Shown in pieces: positions 9,249 to 16,595 of a DNA stretch of 64,000 bases. The notes beneath the pieces were generated by a model. That model was given only the letters and a program-made list of their open reading frames with translations. It was not told the DNA's origin and searched no databases. Positions within the stretch are counted from its first letter, which is position 1. Every line of letters begins with the position of its first letter. The position numbers and the translations under genes are program-made. Origin of the DNA: Novipirellula caenicola (GTDB lineage: Bacteria > Planctomycetota > Planctomycetia > Pirellulales > Pirellulaceae); the NCBI RefSeq assembly GCF_039545035.1, contig NZ_BAABRO010000005.1:62001-126000 (forward strand), written 5' to 3'.

Positions 9249-10790
9249 TTAGAAAGTTTTCATGGCTTCTCGATATCGGATCGCCTTGATTGCAGCATCA
9301 CTGACAGGACACGGCGGCAATGCGGACATCTCTTTAAGCAGCGACATGGTGCTGTTGCTTTCGGCTCGTGACATCACTTGGCATGCAAGCACACGAGCTT
9401 CCTGGTGATCTTCACGCGAGATTCGCTCGAACGAATCGCTTAGCAGATCGACGGCAGCTAACGCGTCAGCTGCGGCGATCGCATCGAGCCGTTTGTTGAG
9501 GACAGGATGCCGGAGTCCGTCGCGAATCCGAGCGATCGCTTCGGTGTCGATCGTCATCACCACTCGACCGAGGGCGCGACGATGTTTCTCGGGCATGTCT
9601 GACAATCGGTTCAGCATGGCGTCCGCATGCAGCGGGTTGAGGATACGACGAACCGAACGCACCAGCGAAGCGTCTGAATGATCGAGCAATTGAATCAAAT
9701 GATGAAGCAGCAAGGCGACGGGATCCGCGGCAATTGCTTCCTGATTGCCCTTTGCGATCAACAGCGCCGCTTGATGCCAGATTTCGAAATCGGGCACAGG
9801 GCATTTCATCATCCCCGCGACGGCGGCGGGAATGCAGCCGTGACCGTCACGATGGATGGCTGCGACGATCGTCCGCAGATTGACCAACGGATCGCCACCG
9901 GATTGACTGTATACGTGAATCGCCGCAGCACGATGATTCGCACTGATCGCGTCCATCAGCGAGTCGTCATCCGCGCAACACTTGGGCATCCCGAGATCGT
10001 GCAGATTCTTGAGCACCGTGGCCGAGGGTTCTTCGCCAATCGCACGCAATAGCGAATCACGGAACACATCGTCCGTGCGGCTCGCCAAGATTTCGAGCAG
10101 AAACGATGGCACACTGCGGCGACAAATGAACCCCGCCAACAACTCGACCATGCCTGCACGCTGGGTGGTCAACAATCGGTTGCCGATCATTTTGCAAAAT
10201 TCGGAGCTGGATGCTGTAAATTGCCGTAATTCAGCATCGGCCCAAGTGGAATTCACCAAAAAGGCATCGATCAGTCGCTCGTTTTTATGTCGATGAATTC
10301 GGCGGACCGACTCGGCAAGCGCCGCGACCACGGGAGTGCGAATTGACGGCTTGTCTCGATTGGCCCGTGCTTCGTGCCCAAGTTCATGTGCCAGCTGCAA
10401 AATCGCCTCGGTTGCCGCATCACGCATCTCTTCACTGGAATGCGACTCGGCAATCGGAATCAAATCCACCAACAACGGGTACAATCCGATCATCACCGAA
10501 GCGTTGATCGCATGAGCGAGGCTGTCATCTTGCAGTTGCAGCGATTTTTGAACCGCTGGCGTAATCCAACTCTTTCGCTTGCGAAGTTGACCAAACAAAT
10601 CCGAGGGAAAAATGTCCCATCGCGATAGCACCGCTTCGGCGCAATGCGGCTCAACACGCTGCAACAACGATTCGACCGCATAGGATCGCACCGATTCGCT
10701 GGTGTCCTCGAGCGCGATCAAGAGCAAATCGACCGCAGCTGCATTGCGGGATTCTGCGAGCGTTGCGAACGTGAGGGAGGGACCTTGCAT
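9249..10790 (-). CDS. HEAT-repeat protein
   Basis: A 513-residue all-helical protein built of HEAT-like repeats. Clear units are AAVDLLLIALEDTSESVRSY, then AVESLLQRVEPH, MRDAATEAILQLAHELG and LIQLLDHSDASLVRSVRRIL. No signal peptide, membrane helix or catalytic motif is visible, so a cytoplasmic scaffold or protein-binding role is inferred. The ATG start at 10790 lies 460 bp from the nearest gene on that side. It is followed on the same strand by the small membrane protein, which may be its partner. Confidence 0.75.
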   Translation of the reverse strand: MQGPSLTFATLAESRNAAAVDLLLIALEDTSESVRSYAVESLLQRVEPHCAEAVLSRWDIFPSDLFGQLRKRKSWITPAVQKSLQLQDDSLAHAINASVMIGLYPLLVDLIPIAESHSSEEMRDAATEAILQLAHELGHEARANRDKPSIRTPVVAALAESVRRIHRHKNERLIDAFLVNSTWADAELRQFTASSSEFCKMIGNRLLTTQRAGMVELLAGFICRRSVPSFLLEILASRTDDVFRDSLLRAIGEEPSATVLKNLHDLGMPKCCADDDSLMDAISANHRAAAIHVYSQSGGDPLVNLRTIVAAIHRDGHGCIPAAVAGMMKCPVPDFEIWHQAALLIAKGNQEAIAADPVALLLHHLIQLLDHSDASLVRSVRRILNPLHADAMLNRLSDMPEKHRRALGRVVMTIDTEAIARIRDGLRHPVLNKRLDAIAAADALAAVDLLSDSFERISREDHQEARVLACQVMSRAESNSTMSLLKEMSALPPCPVSDAAIKAIRYREAMKTF

Positions 10791-11248
10791 TCTTCAAATG
10801 ACAATGTTGAGGGTCTCGATATCAATCCGACGTGCCAAGAAGGACATTCACCATCATGTCGTCAGGTAACCGTAGCTTGATGCAGACCACAAAATTGGCT
10901 GACCCGCAGAAAATGTGTCGCTCAGCCAACGTGAATCGACACTGCAAACCGCACAAACCACACAACCGAGCCAATTGGCACCTATTTGTGGGGTGAGACA
11001 ACCCGCGCATGCGACGCTTTGGGGCCGCGTTATGTCGGTTTCGATTCTCGCGGCGTATGCTCTATAATCATGCTGAGTCACGGAGCCCCGCGTCGGGGAA
11101 GCATTTGCCACGAGAGATTTCGTCACGCCACTTTTTCCGCCGCAGAGCGGCGTGCGGCACGTGAGCATCGATTCGGGCGGCACCTGGCTCGATCAAAAAC
11201 CACCCGCTTGGGTATCGACAACGAACCTACCACCTTTTTGTTAATCCA
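10791..11248. other. Divergent intergenic region
   Basis: This 458-bp gap separates the divergent HEAT-repeat gene and the 89-aa ORF. It holds a TATAAT hexamer at 11063-11068 on the plus strand with only a poor -35 (TTCGAT, 17-bp spacing). A short hairpin (CCCCG-CGT-CGGGG) follows near 11086. Open frames here have no coding character. Confidence 0.35.
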
Positions 11249-11518
11249 ATGAATCAACGTCCCGCAAACATTGTCCTCGAGGAATCCTTTTTGGATGTCC
11301 GAGCGAAGATTCTCGAGATTGCCGCGGTTCTCGATCGCGTCGATCGGTCGCTGCAAGACGGCACGCCATTGGACGAAGACATCAGCATTCGGCGTGATAA
11401 GATTCACGATGCGATCCGGTTGCTGTTGAGCGAAGAGCCCGATCGCGCTGAACGAGTCCAATTGCTGTTTTCGCGTAAATATTCTCCCGCTTGGCGGTCT
11501 GAATTAAAAGTCGACTAA
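11249..11518 (+). CDS. Small conserved-looking hypothetical protein
   Basis: An 89-residue acidic, soluble, mostly helical protein with no Cys, signal peptide or membrane segment. It contains regular heptad-like spacing (VRAKILEIAAVLDRVDRSL) and ends EDPDRAERV-like with an aromatic tail. Function unknown; I do not recognise a family. Base composition and codon use match the neighbours, the frame is uninterrupted, and a TATAAT candidate lies 180 bp upstream. The TatD-family gene follows 170 bp downstream on the same strand and may share the transcript. Confidence 0.6.
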   Translation: MNQRPANIVLEESFLDVRAKILEIAAVLDRVDRSLQDGTPLDEDISIRRDKIHDAIRLLLSEEPDRAERVQLLFSRKYSPAWRSELKVD

Positions 11519-11689
11519 TGGGCTGATCCATTTCGTATCATCGATCGCTGCCCTGTCGAAGTTCACTTTCAATCGTCTGCCCGGCGATCTAACAACGCAT
11601 CAGTCACCTCCGCCCGCTAACGCGAGCGAGACTGACTCCTATCACATCCTGTCTGCCTCTTTCCATTTTTGATCTCGAGCTAATTTGCC

Positions 11690-12508
11690 ATGGACTACAT
11701 CGACCCCCACATTCATATGGTGTCTCGGACCACCGACGACTACGCGACGCTGGCGCGGATGGGATGCGTGGCGATGAGCGAGCCAGCCTTCTGGGCGGGC
11801 TACGACCGAGGCAGCGTGGACGGGTTCCGCGATTACTTTCGCCAACTGACCGAAACCGAACCGAAACGCGCCGCCGCCTATGGAATCCAACATTTCACTT
11901 GGCTCTGCATCAACGCCAAAGAAGCCGAGAACGTTTCGCTCTCGCGCGATGTGATCGCGATGATCCCTGAATTCCTCGACGCCCCAAACGTGTTGGGGAT
12001 CGGCGAGATCGGGCTAAACAAAAACACTCGCAATGAATCGATCGTTTTCCTAGAACATCTCGAATTGGCGATCAAACACAATCAATCGATCTTGATTCAC
12101 ACACCCCATTTGGAAGATAAGTTCCAAGGGACCCGGATGATCCTTGATATGTTGTCGGACGACCAACGGCTCGATCGCACTCGCGTTCTCGTTGACCATG
12201 TCGAAGAACATACGATTGCCGAAGTGCTTGACCGAGGTTTCTGGGCTGGCATGACGCTGTACCCCGTCACCAAATGCACCCCCGAACGCGCTGCGGACAT
12301 GATTGAAATGACCGGAGGCGAACGTTTGCTGGTGAATTCGGCGGGGGATTGGGGGCCGAGTAAACCGACCGCCGTTCCCGATTTGATTTTCGAATTACGT
12401 CGTCGCGGTCACCGCGAATCGTTGATCAAAAAAGTAGTTTACGACAACCCGATTGAGTTCTTTTCGAAAAGTTCTAACTTTAAATTCAAACCACGCGACG
12501 CCTCGTAG
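11690..12508 (+). CDS. TatD-family metal-dependent hydrolase (EboB-like)
   Basis: A 272-residue TIM-barrel amidohydrolase. The N-terminal strand carries the metal motif DPHIHM; IGEIGLNK gives the bridging Glu; SILIHTPH and LVDHVEEH give later His ligands. The barrel ends with NSAGDWGPSKP, where the catalytic Asp is expected. The sequence (MGCVAMSEPAFWAGYDRG, FWAGMTLYPVTKC) resembles the EboB branch of TatD proteins more than DNase TatD itself. In other bacteria eboB sits in a six-gene metabolite cluster (eboA-F) with a UbiA-type prenyltransferase and a sugar-phosphate cyclase; none of these genes is beside it. The substrate is therefore unknown. ATG 11690 directly precedes the metal motif, as usual. 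Confidence 0.8.
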   Translation: MDYIDPHIHMVSRTTDDYATLARMGCVAMSEPAFWAGYDRGSVDGFRDYFRQLTETEPKRAAAYGIQHFTWLCINAKEAENVSLSRDVIAMIPEFLDAPNVLGIGEIGLNKNTRNESIVFLEHLELAIKHNQSILIHTPHLEDKFQGTRMILDMLSDDQRLDRTRVLVDHVEEHTIAEVLDRGFWAGMTLYPVTKCTPERAADMIEMTGGERLLVNSAGDWGPSKPTAVPDLIFELRRRGHRESLIKKVVYDNPIEFFSKSSNFKFKPRDAS

Positions 12509-12545
12509 ACATTGAAGTCTGCTGATTTAGTTAGCCGTTTTGGCC

Positions 12546-12678
12546 AACGCTGTGAAGCATCTCGTCGCGGCAAACCGTCAAGAATTTCGGGGATACACGA
12601 CGTGGATCAAAAGTCTTGACGACTTCCGCTACGGTAAAAATGCACAAACCCTTCAACCAAAAAACATTTCACAGCGTT
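12546..12678. repeat. Palindromic repeat family B, copy 1 (MITE/REP-like)
   Basis: 133 bp bounded by an 11-bp perfect inverted repeat, AACGCTGTGAA (12546-12556) and TTCACAGCGTT (12668-12678). Inside are a second pair of arms, CCGTCAAGAATTTCGG (12575-12590) and GTCTTGACGACTTCCGCTAC. The inner arms recur at about 19.2, 25.8 and 52.8 kb. There is no ORF. It lies 38 bp after the TatD-family stop. Confidence 0.75.
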
Positions 12679-12728
12679 GCGTTTTAGACATTCACTAGAT
12701 CATCTCTTCGCCAAGACGGCAAACCTTG

Positions 12729-14942
12729 ATGAGTTCCGCATCCCTTAGCAGCGCCACAACCAAACAACAAAGTGGCCATCGATTCGGAACCATCGCTGGG
12801 GTCTTTACGCCCTGCATGCTGACGATCCTTGGTGTCATCATGTTTCTGCGATTTGGCTTTGTTGTTGGCCAAGCGGGGATCATTGGCACGATCTTGATCG
12901 TGTTGTTCAGTAACGCGATCACGCTGTTGACCACGCTATCGTTGTCGGCGATTGCCACCAACACCAAAGTCGAAGGCGGCGGCGCGTACTTTCTGATCAG
13001 CCGCAGTTTGGGAGCCGAGTTTGGCGGGGCAATTGGCCTCGTCTTCTTCGCCGCTCAAGCGTTATCGGTGGCCATGTATGTGATCGGGTTCACCGAAGCC
13101 TTGGTCGGCTATTTGCCCGAGGGCACGTCGTCAACACTCGTTGCATCGCTGACCAACGTCGCCGTGTTTGCTTGTGTCGCCATCGGTGCGGCGTGGACGA
13201 TGAAGCTGCAGTTTCTGATTCTTGCGGCGGTCCTGTTTGCCTTGTTTTCTTTCTATGCCGGTGCTTGGACGCAGTTCGATACCGCCATCTTTCTGCAGAA
13301 CAAAGGGATGGGGTTCAGCGGTGGCGAGTCGTTTTGGACCGTGTTCGCATTGTTCTTTCCCGCAGTGACCGGAATCATGGCCGGAGCGAACATGTCGGGC
13401 GACCTACGCAATCCGGCTCGTTCGATCCCCCTGGGAACGCTCGCGGCCGTGTTTGTCACTGGGCTGATCTACCTTTCCGAAGCGATTTTGATCGGCGGAT
13501 GTCGTGACCGCGAAACCTTGGTCACCAACAACTTGGTGCTCTCGGATATTGCGGTCTTACCCGCCTTGATCGCCGCAGGCGTGTTCGCCGCGACCATCTC
13601 GTCGGCGCTGGGCAGCATGATGGGAGCGCCACGGATTTTGCAGTCATTAGCTCGCGACCGTTTGTTTCGCTGGATCCAACCATTGGGTGTCGGTTCGGGC
13701 GTCAACTCGGAACCCCGCCGCGCTATTTTAGTGACGTTTTTGATTTCGCAAGCCGGCATTCTGCTTGCCGATCTCAACACGATTGCGCCTTTGATCACGA
13801 TGGCATTCCTTGTGACCTATGGGCTGCTGAATCTGGCGACTTTTTATGAATCGATCACCAAGAACCCTAGCTACCGTCCTCGCTTCAAATTTTGCCACTG
13901 GACAACTTCGTTAGCGGGTGCGATCGGCTGCGGGGTCGTGATGTTATTGATCGATTGGCAGTGGGCATTTGTCGCCATTTCGCTTTTCGCGGCACTCCAT
14001 TGGTACCTGTCAAAGATTGATCTTGCCGCCGATTTTGGCAACGTCACCAGCGGTTTGCTGTTCGAGCGGACCCGCAAAAATTTGCTAAAACTCGAAGGCG
14101 AACTTTACCACCCCAAAAATTGGCGACCGTTTGTATTAGCCCTCAGCGGCACCGGTTTCTCTCGGCCGCATCTGGTTGTTTTTGGTCATTGGCTGACATC
14201 ACGCACCGGCATCCTAACGCTCGGGCAAGTCATTCAGGGCGAATTGGACGATCGTCATCGACGTCGCATCTCGCAGGAAAGAATGTTGCACGCGATGATC
14301 GGCGAACATGGATTGAACGCATTTCCCGCCGTGGTGGTCAGTAGCGACTACGTGACCGGCGTCGAAGCCCTGGTGCAATGCCAAGGACTCGGGCGACTGC
14401 GACCCAATGTCGTCTTGTTGGGCTGCCCGTTATCGGCTGACCGCATGAAGGTCTTTGGTGGATTGCTACGCAATCTAAAAGGACTCTCACGCAGCACCGT
14501 GGTGCTCCGCCGCACCGACGAACCTAGCGACGATTGGCGGCCTCCGAGCGGCACCGTCGATGTTTGGTGGCGAGGACGAGCCAATGGCGAATTGATGGTC
14601 CTGTTGGCTCACCTGCTTTTGCAGAACGAAGATTGGCGTGGCCGTGAACTGCGACTGTTGCGCGTGGTCGATAACGAAGCGGGGATCGACGAGGTGCGAA
14701 ACCACCTCGATGGATTATTAAAAGCAGCCCGAATCCCCGGCGTCACCAAGGTCGTCGTCTCGAAGGATCCCGAGTTGGCGATCCAAACGACCAGCCGCAA
14801 TGCCGCGATGGTCTTTTTGGGCATGCAACCGCCCAACATCGGCGACGAAGAAGCGTTCTTCTACCGCACCGAGAAATTAGCGGGCGGATTGCCGCGAGTC
14901 GTCTTTGTGCAAAGCGCCGGCGGAATGCGGCTCGAGTCCTAA
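12729..14942 (+). CDS. Amino-acid permease/SLC12-type cation-chloride cotransporter family protein
   Basis: A 737-residue inner-membrane transporter of the APC superfamily. About 12 membrane helices fill residues 15-440. The first helix region has GVFTPCMLTILGVIMFLRFG and TKVEGGGAYFLISR, typical of Na-K-Cl/K-Cl cotransporter relatives, and GITGIMAGANMSGDLRNP-like sequence (here TGIMAGANMSGDL) is the family signature. The C-terminal 290 residues are a cytoplasmic domain with Rossmann-like strands, resembling the SLC12 tail. Transport of K+/Cl- or of an amino acid is likely; which one cannot be decided from the sequence. ATG 12729 is preferred over the TTG one codon before. A family B repeat lies just upstream. 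Confidence 0.85.
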   Translation: MSSASLSSATTKQQSGHRFGTIAGVFTPCMLTILGVIMFLRFGFVVGQAGIIGTILIVLFSNAITLLTTLSLSAIATNTKVEGGGAYFLISRSLGAEFGGAIGLVFFAAQALSVAMYVIGFTEALVGYLPEGTSSTLVASLTNVAVFACVAIGAAWTMKLQFLILAAVLFALFSFYAGAWTQFDTAIFLQNKGMGFSGGESFWTVFALFFPAVTGIMAGANMSGDLRNPARSIPLGTLAAVFVTGLIYLSEAILIGGCRDRETLVTNNLVLSDIAVLPALIAAGVFAATISSALGSMMGAPRILQSLARDRLFRWIQPLGVGSGVNSEPRRAILVTFLISQAGILLADLNTIAPLITMAFLVTYGLLNLATFYESITKNPSYRPRFKFCHWTTSLAGAIGCGVVMLLIDWQWAFVAISLFAALHWYLSKIDLAADFGNVTSGLLFERTRKNLLKLEGELYHPKNWRPFVLALSGTGFSRPHLVVFGHWLTSRTGILTLGQVIQGELDDRHRRRISQERMLHAMIGEHGLNAFPAVVVSSDYVTGVEALVQCQGLGRLRPNVVLLGCPLSADRMKVFGGLLRNLKGLSRSTVVLRRTDEPSDDWRPPSGTVDVWWRGRANGELMVLLAHLLLQNEDWRGRELRLLRVVDNEAGIDEVRNHLDGLLKAARIPGVTKVVVSKDPELAIQTTSRNAAMVFLGMQPPNIGDEEAFFYRTEKLAGGLPRVVFVQSAGGMRLES

Positions 14943-15090
14943 GAATCGAGGGGCGTGACCGGAGCCCCGGCATCACCCCATTGTCGCTCGGCTTTCCAAG
15001 CCGATTGCGATCATTCATCCAAACACAAACGGCTTGATCAGCAGTCAGCCGTAAAACGCAAGTGAGCACGACAGTGCAAACAGCAACGAA

Positions 15091-15216
15091 CAATACCTTG
15101 CCAAATCAAAACGGATTAAAATCGGGGTAATCAAACGCGAGCCTCCAAACGTGGAGCCTCGCCCTCTGTCAAGTACGACACCGCGTCGTACATAACTCCG
15201 TCGTGCGGCCTATGCC
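15091..15216. repeat. Repeat A, copy 1, upstream of 68-aa ORF
   Basis: Starts with CAATACCTTGCC and continues, after an 18-bp unconserved spacer, with a 96-bp core (15121-15216). The core matches copy 2 at 15817-15912 at 85 of 96 positions with no gaps, and 10 of the 11 differences are transitions. It contains GTACGAC...GTCGTAC as an inverted repeat and ends in GCGGCCTATGCC. Confidence 0.8.
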
Positions 15217-15233
15217 AGCAGGATTCAGTCCGG

Positions 15234-15440
15234 ATGTCTCACACACTCGACACCTGTTTGCATTGCGATGCCGTAATTCGCGTTGTTGCTTGCGGCTATG
15301 GTGTCCGCGACGAGCGTCCTAACTTTAACTGCCCCGCATGTAAACAAGCGTTGTTCTCGTCCGACGGATCAACCGTGTACGATATCGTTGGTGTTGTCAC
15401 GCAATCGGTTGATGCCCCAGAACGCTCACCCGACGACTAA
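15234..15440 (+). CDS. Small zinc-ribbon-like protein
   Basis: A 68-residue protein with two Cys pairs: Cys8 and Cys11 (CLHC) and Cys33 and Cys36 (CPAC). The 21-residue spacing suits a small zinc ribbon. The C-terminus is acidic and polar. Function unknown. It lies 17 bp after repeat A copy 1 and 16 bp before an imperfect palindromic element, so it looks like a small accessory gene flanked by repeats. An overlapping frame opened by the ATG inside the repeat (15211) is less credible because it lacks the Cys pairs. Confidence 0.5.
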   Translation: MSHTLDTCLHCDAVIRVVACGYGVRDERPNFNCPACKQALFSSDGSTVYDIVGVVTQSVDAPERSPDD

Positions 15441-15455
15441 TCAAGTCCCACCACC

Positions 15456-15594
15456 GCACAACAACGCATGGCCGCTGAGTTGCGGCATCCATGCCGCCAA
15501 CGCCTTTCGCTTCAACCAGGGGCGACGTCGTATGACACTACGAAGCGCTAATGGGAAGTGCAGCTCGATGCATCGCCGTACACCGTTGTAATGC
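15456..15594. repeat. Imperfect palindromic element after the 68-aa ORF
   Basis: A 139-bp segment with near-complementary ends: GCACAACAACG at 15456-15466 and CGTTGTAATGC at 15584-15594 (9 of 11 pair). Just inside the left end, GCATGGCCGC and GCGGCATCCATGC form a stem with a three-base bulge. The shape recalls an integron attC site, but neither end fits the RYYYAAC/GTTRRRY consensus. A 64-codon open frame on the minus strand (15441-15635) runs through it and is probably a by-product. Confidence 0.4.
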
Positions 15595-15787
15595 TTCGCC
15601 GAGTATTGCTTTATCACACGGTCAGGAGAAAACAAGAAAATGGGTGACAGAAAGATGAAGATGCTGGATTTTGGGGCGGACCATTCTCCTGTCCCTCATC
15701 TTCCTGTAAATTCACCTTTGCTTGATTGATCAATGAAGCGATGCTTCGCGATGTCAATTCCTACACACTGAACTTATTAACAACCCA

Positions 15788-15912
15788 CAATACCTTGCCT
15801 GCAACAATGAAATAGAATCGGGGTAATCAAACGCGAGCCTTCAAACATAGAGTATCGCCCCCCGTTAAGTACGACACCGTGTCGTACACAACCCCGTCGT
15901 GCGGCCTATGCC
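15788..15912. repeat. Repeat A, copy 2, upstream of 95-aa ORF
   Basis: Second copy of the repeat described at 15091. Here the central inverted repeat is a perfect palindrome, GTACGACAC-C-GTGTCGTAC, at about 15870-15888. The last bases, GCGGCCTATGCC, include the ATG (15908) of the following small membrane-protein ORF, so the repeat supplies its whole upstream region and start codon. Confidence 0.8.
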
Positions 15913-16195
15913 CATTGGTTTGTTCGTCCTGATGTTCCTTAGCGTCGCCATCTTTCGACGGGCTCGACGCGTTGGCCGATCTGGGATTGCGTGGATCGCA
16001 CTCCTTTGGGTCGCAGCGTTTGGCTGCGCTGTTGCCCTGAATGCGGCTTGCATGATCGCCATTCTCTTGTGGCACGATTGGGCTATCACCGAGGCCGAAC
16101 TTAGGTCTGCCTTATACCTGCCTGCAGCTCTTGGCATGATGTCCGGTGCGATACTTGCGATGTCTCGGGCAGGTCGTCCGATCACCACTTCCTGA
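15908..16195 (+). CDS. Small membrane protein, unknown function
   Basis: A 95-residue protein with three hydrophobic segments: about 3-14, 28-53 (WIALLWVAAFGCAVALNAACM and onward) and 73-88. Basic RRARRVGR sits between the first two, which fits an integral inner-membrane protein. I do not recognise a family. The start codon lies inside repeat A copy 2. GTG 15899 would add three residues. The MITE-like element follows within 75 bp. A real but possibly recently acquired accessory gene is the best reading. Confidence 0.45.
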   Translation: MPIGLFVLMFLSVAIFRRARRVGRSGIAWIALLWVAAFGCAVALNAACMIAILLWHDWAITEAELRSALYLPAALGMMSGAILAMSRAGRPITTS

Positions 16196-16226
16196 CGGCC
16201 GCACAGCTTCTTACGGTTTGGGGTCA

Positions 16227-16260
16227 GCGAGGGACCGTGTCAAGATAAGGAGTCCCTCGC
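16227..16260. repeat. Short perfect inverted repeat beside the MITE-like element
   Basis: GCGAGGGAC (16227-16235) and GTCCCTCGC (16252-16260) form a 9-bp perfect stem. It is preceded by TCA, giving TCAGCGAGGGA, a word that also occurs beside the second TTTTGAAGTTGCGCGTTT copy at 57.4 kb. Confidence 0.6.
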
Positions 16261-16267
16261 TTACGCG

Positions 16268-16526
16268 TTTTGAAGTTGCGCGTTTAGACGTTCTTCGGGC
16301 CAAAGGCCCAGCGATTTGCCTAGCCTGGTCCAACGGGCCAGGTTTTCGATGCAAAGAAACCTAAGGGCCAAAGGCCCGGCCATTTGCTAGCCGCCCTCAT
16401 TAAGTCCCAGCAAACGGCCGGACCGTTGGCCCTACAATTCATTGGTTTTCTTGGGCCCAGCCCGTTGGGCTGGTCTAGGTAAACGTCCGGGGCTTTGCCC
16501 CTAAATACAAACGCGCAACTTCAAAA
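16268..16526. mobile_element. MITE-like element with 18-bp perfect terminal inverted repeats
   Basis: TTTTGAAGTTGCGCGTTT at 16268-16285 is repeated in exact reverse complement at 16509-16526, bounding 259 bp without a credible ORF. Inside are five GC hairpins with tiny loops: GGGCC-AAA-GGCCC twice (16297-16309 and 16365-16377), an imperfect CCTGGTCC/GGGCCAGG (16324-16342), CCAGCCC-GTT-GGGCTGG (16457-16473) and GGGGC-TTT-GCCCC (16489-16501). No target-site duplication is clear. A non-autonomous element or REP-type cluster fits. Confidence 0.65.
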
Positions 16527-16595
16527 CTTCGGCCTTATCCTTCCGGTCACGTGTGGATGCGTAGCCTCTTTCGAGGATACGAGCGATCGGCAAGA

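Noticed and set aside
10854-11183. 109-codon minus-strand ORF in the divergent region
   Set aside because: Composition is non-coding, it lacks a domain pattern, and it covers the likely promoter of the 89-aa gene.
15441-15635. 64-codon minus-strand ORF between the two repeat A copies
   Set aside because: It overlaps the imperfect palindromic element and has no recognisable domain or ribosome site; recorded as part of that element instead.
16146-16364. 72-codon ORF running into the MITE-like element
   Set aside because: It crosses from the end of the small membrane-protein gene into hairpin repeats, and its composition follows the repeats.
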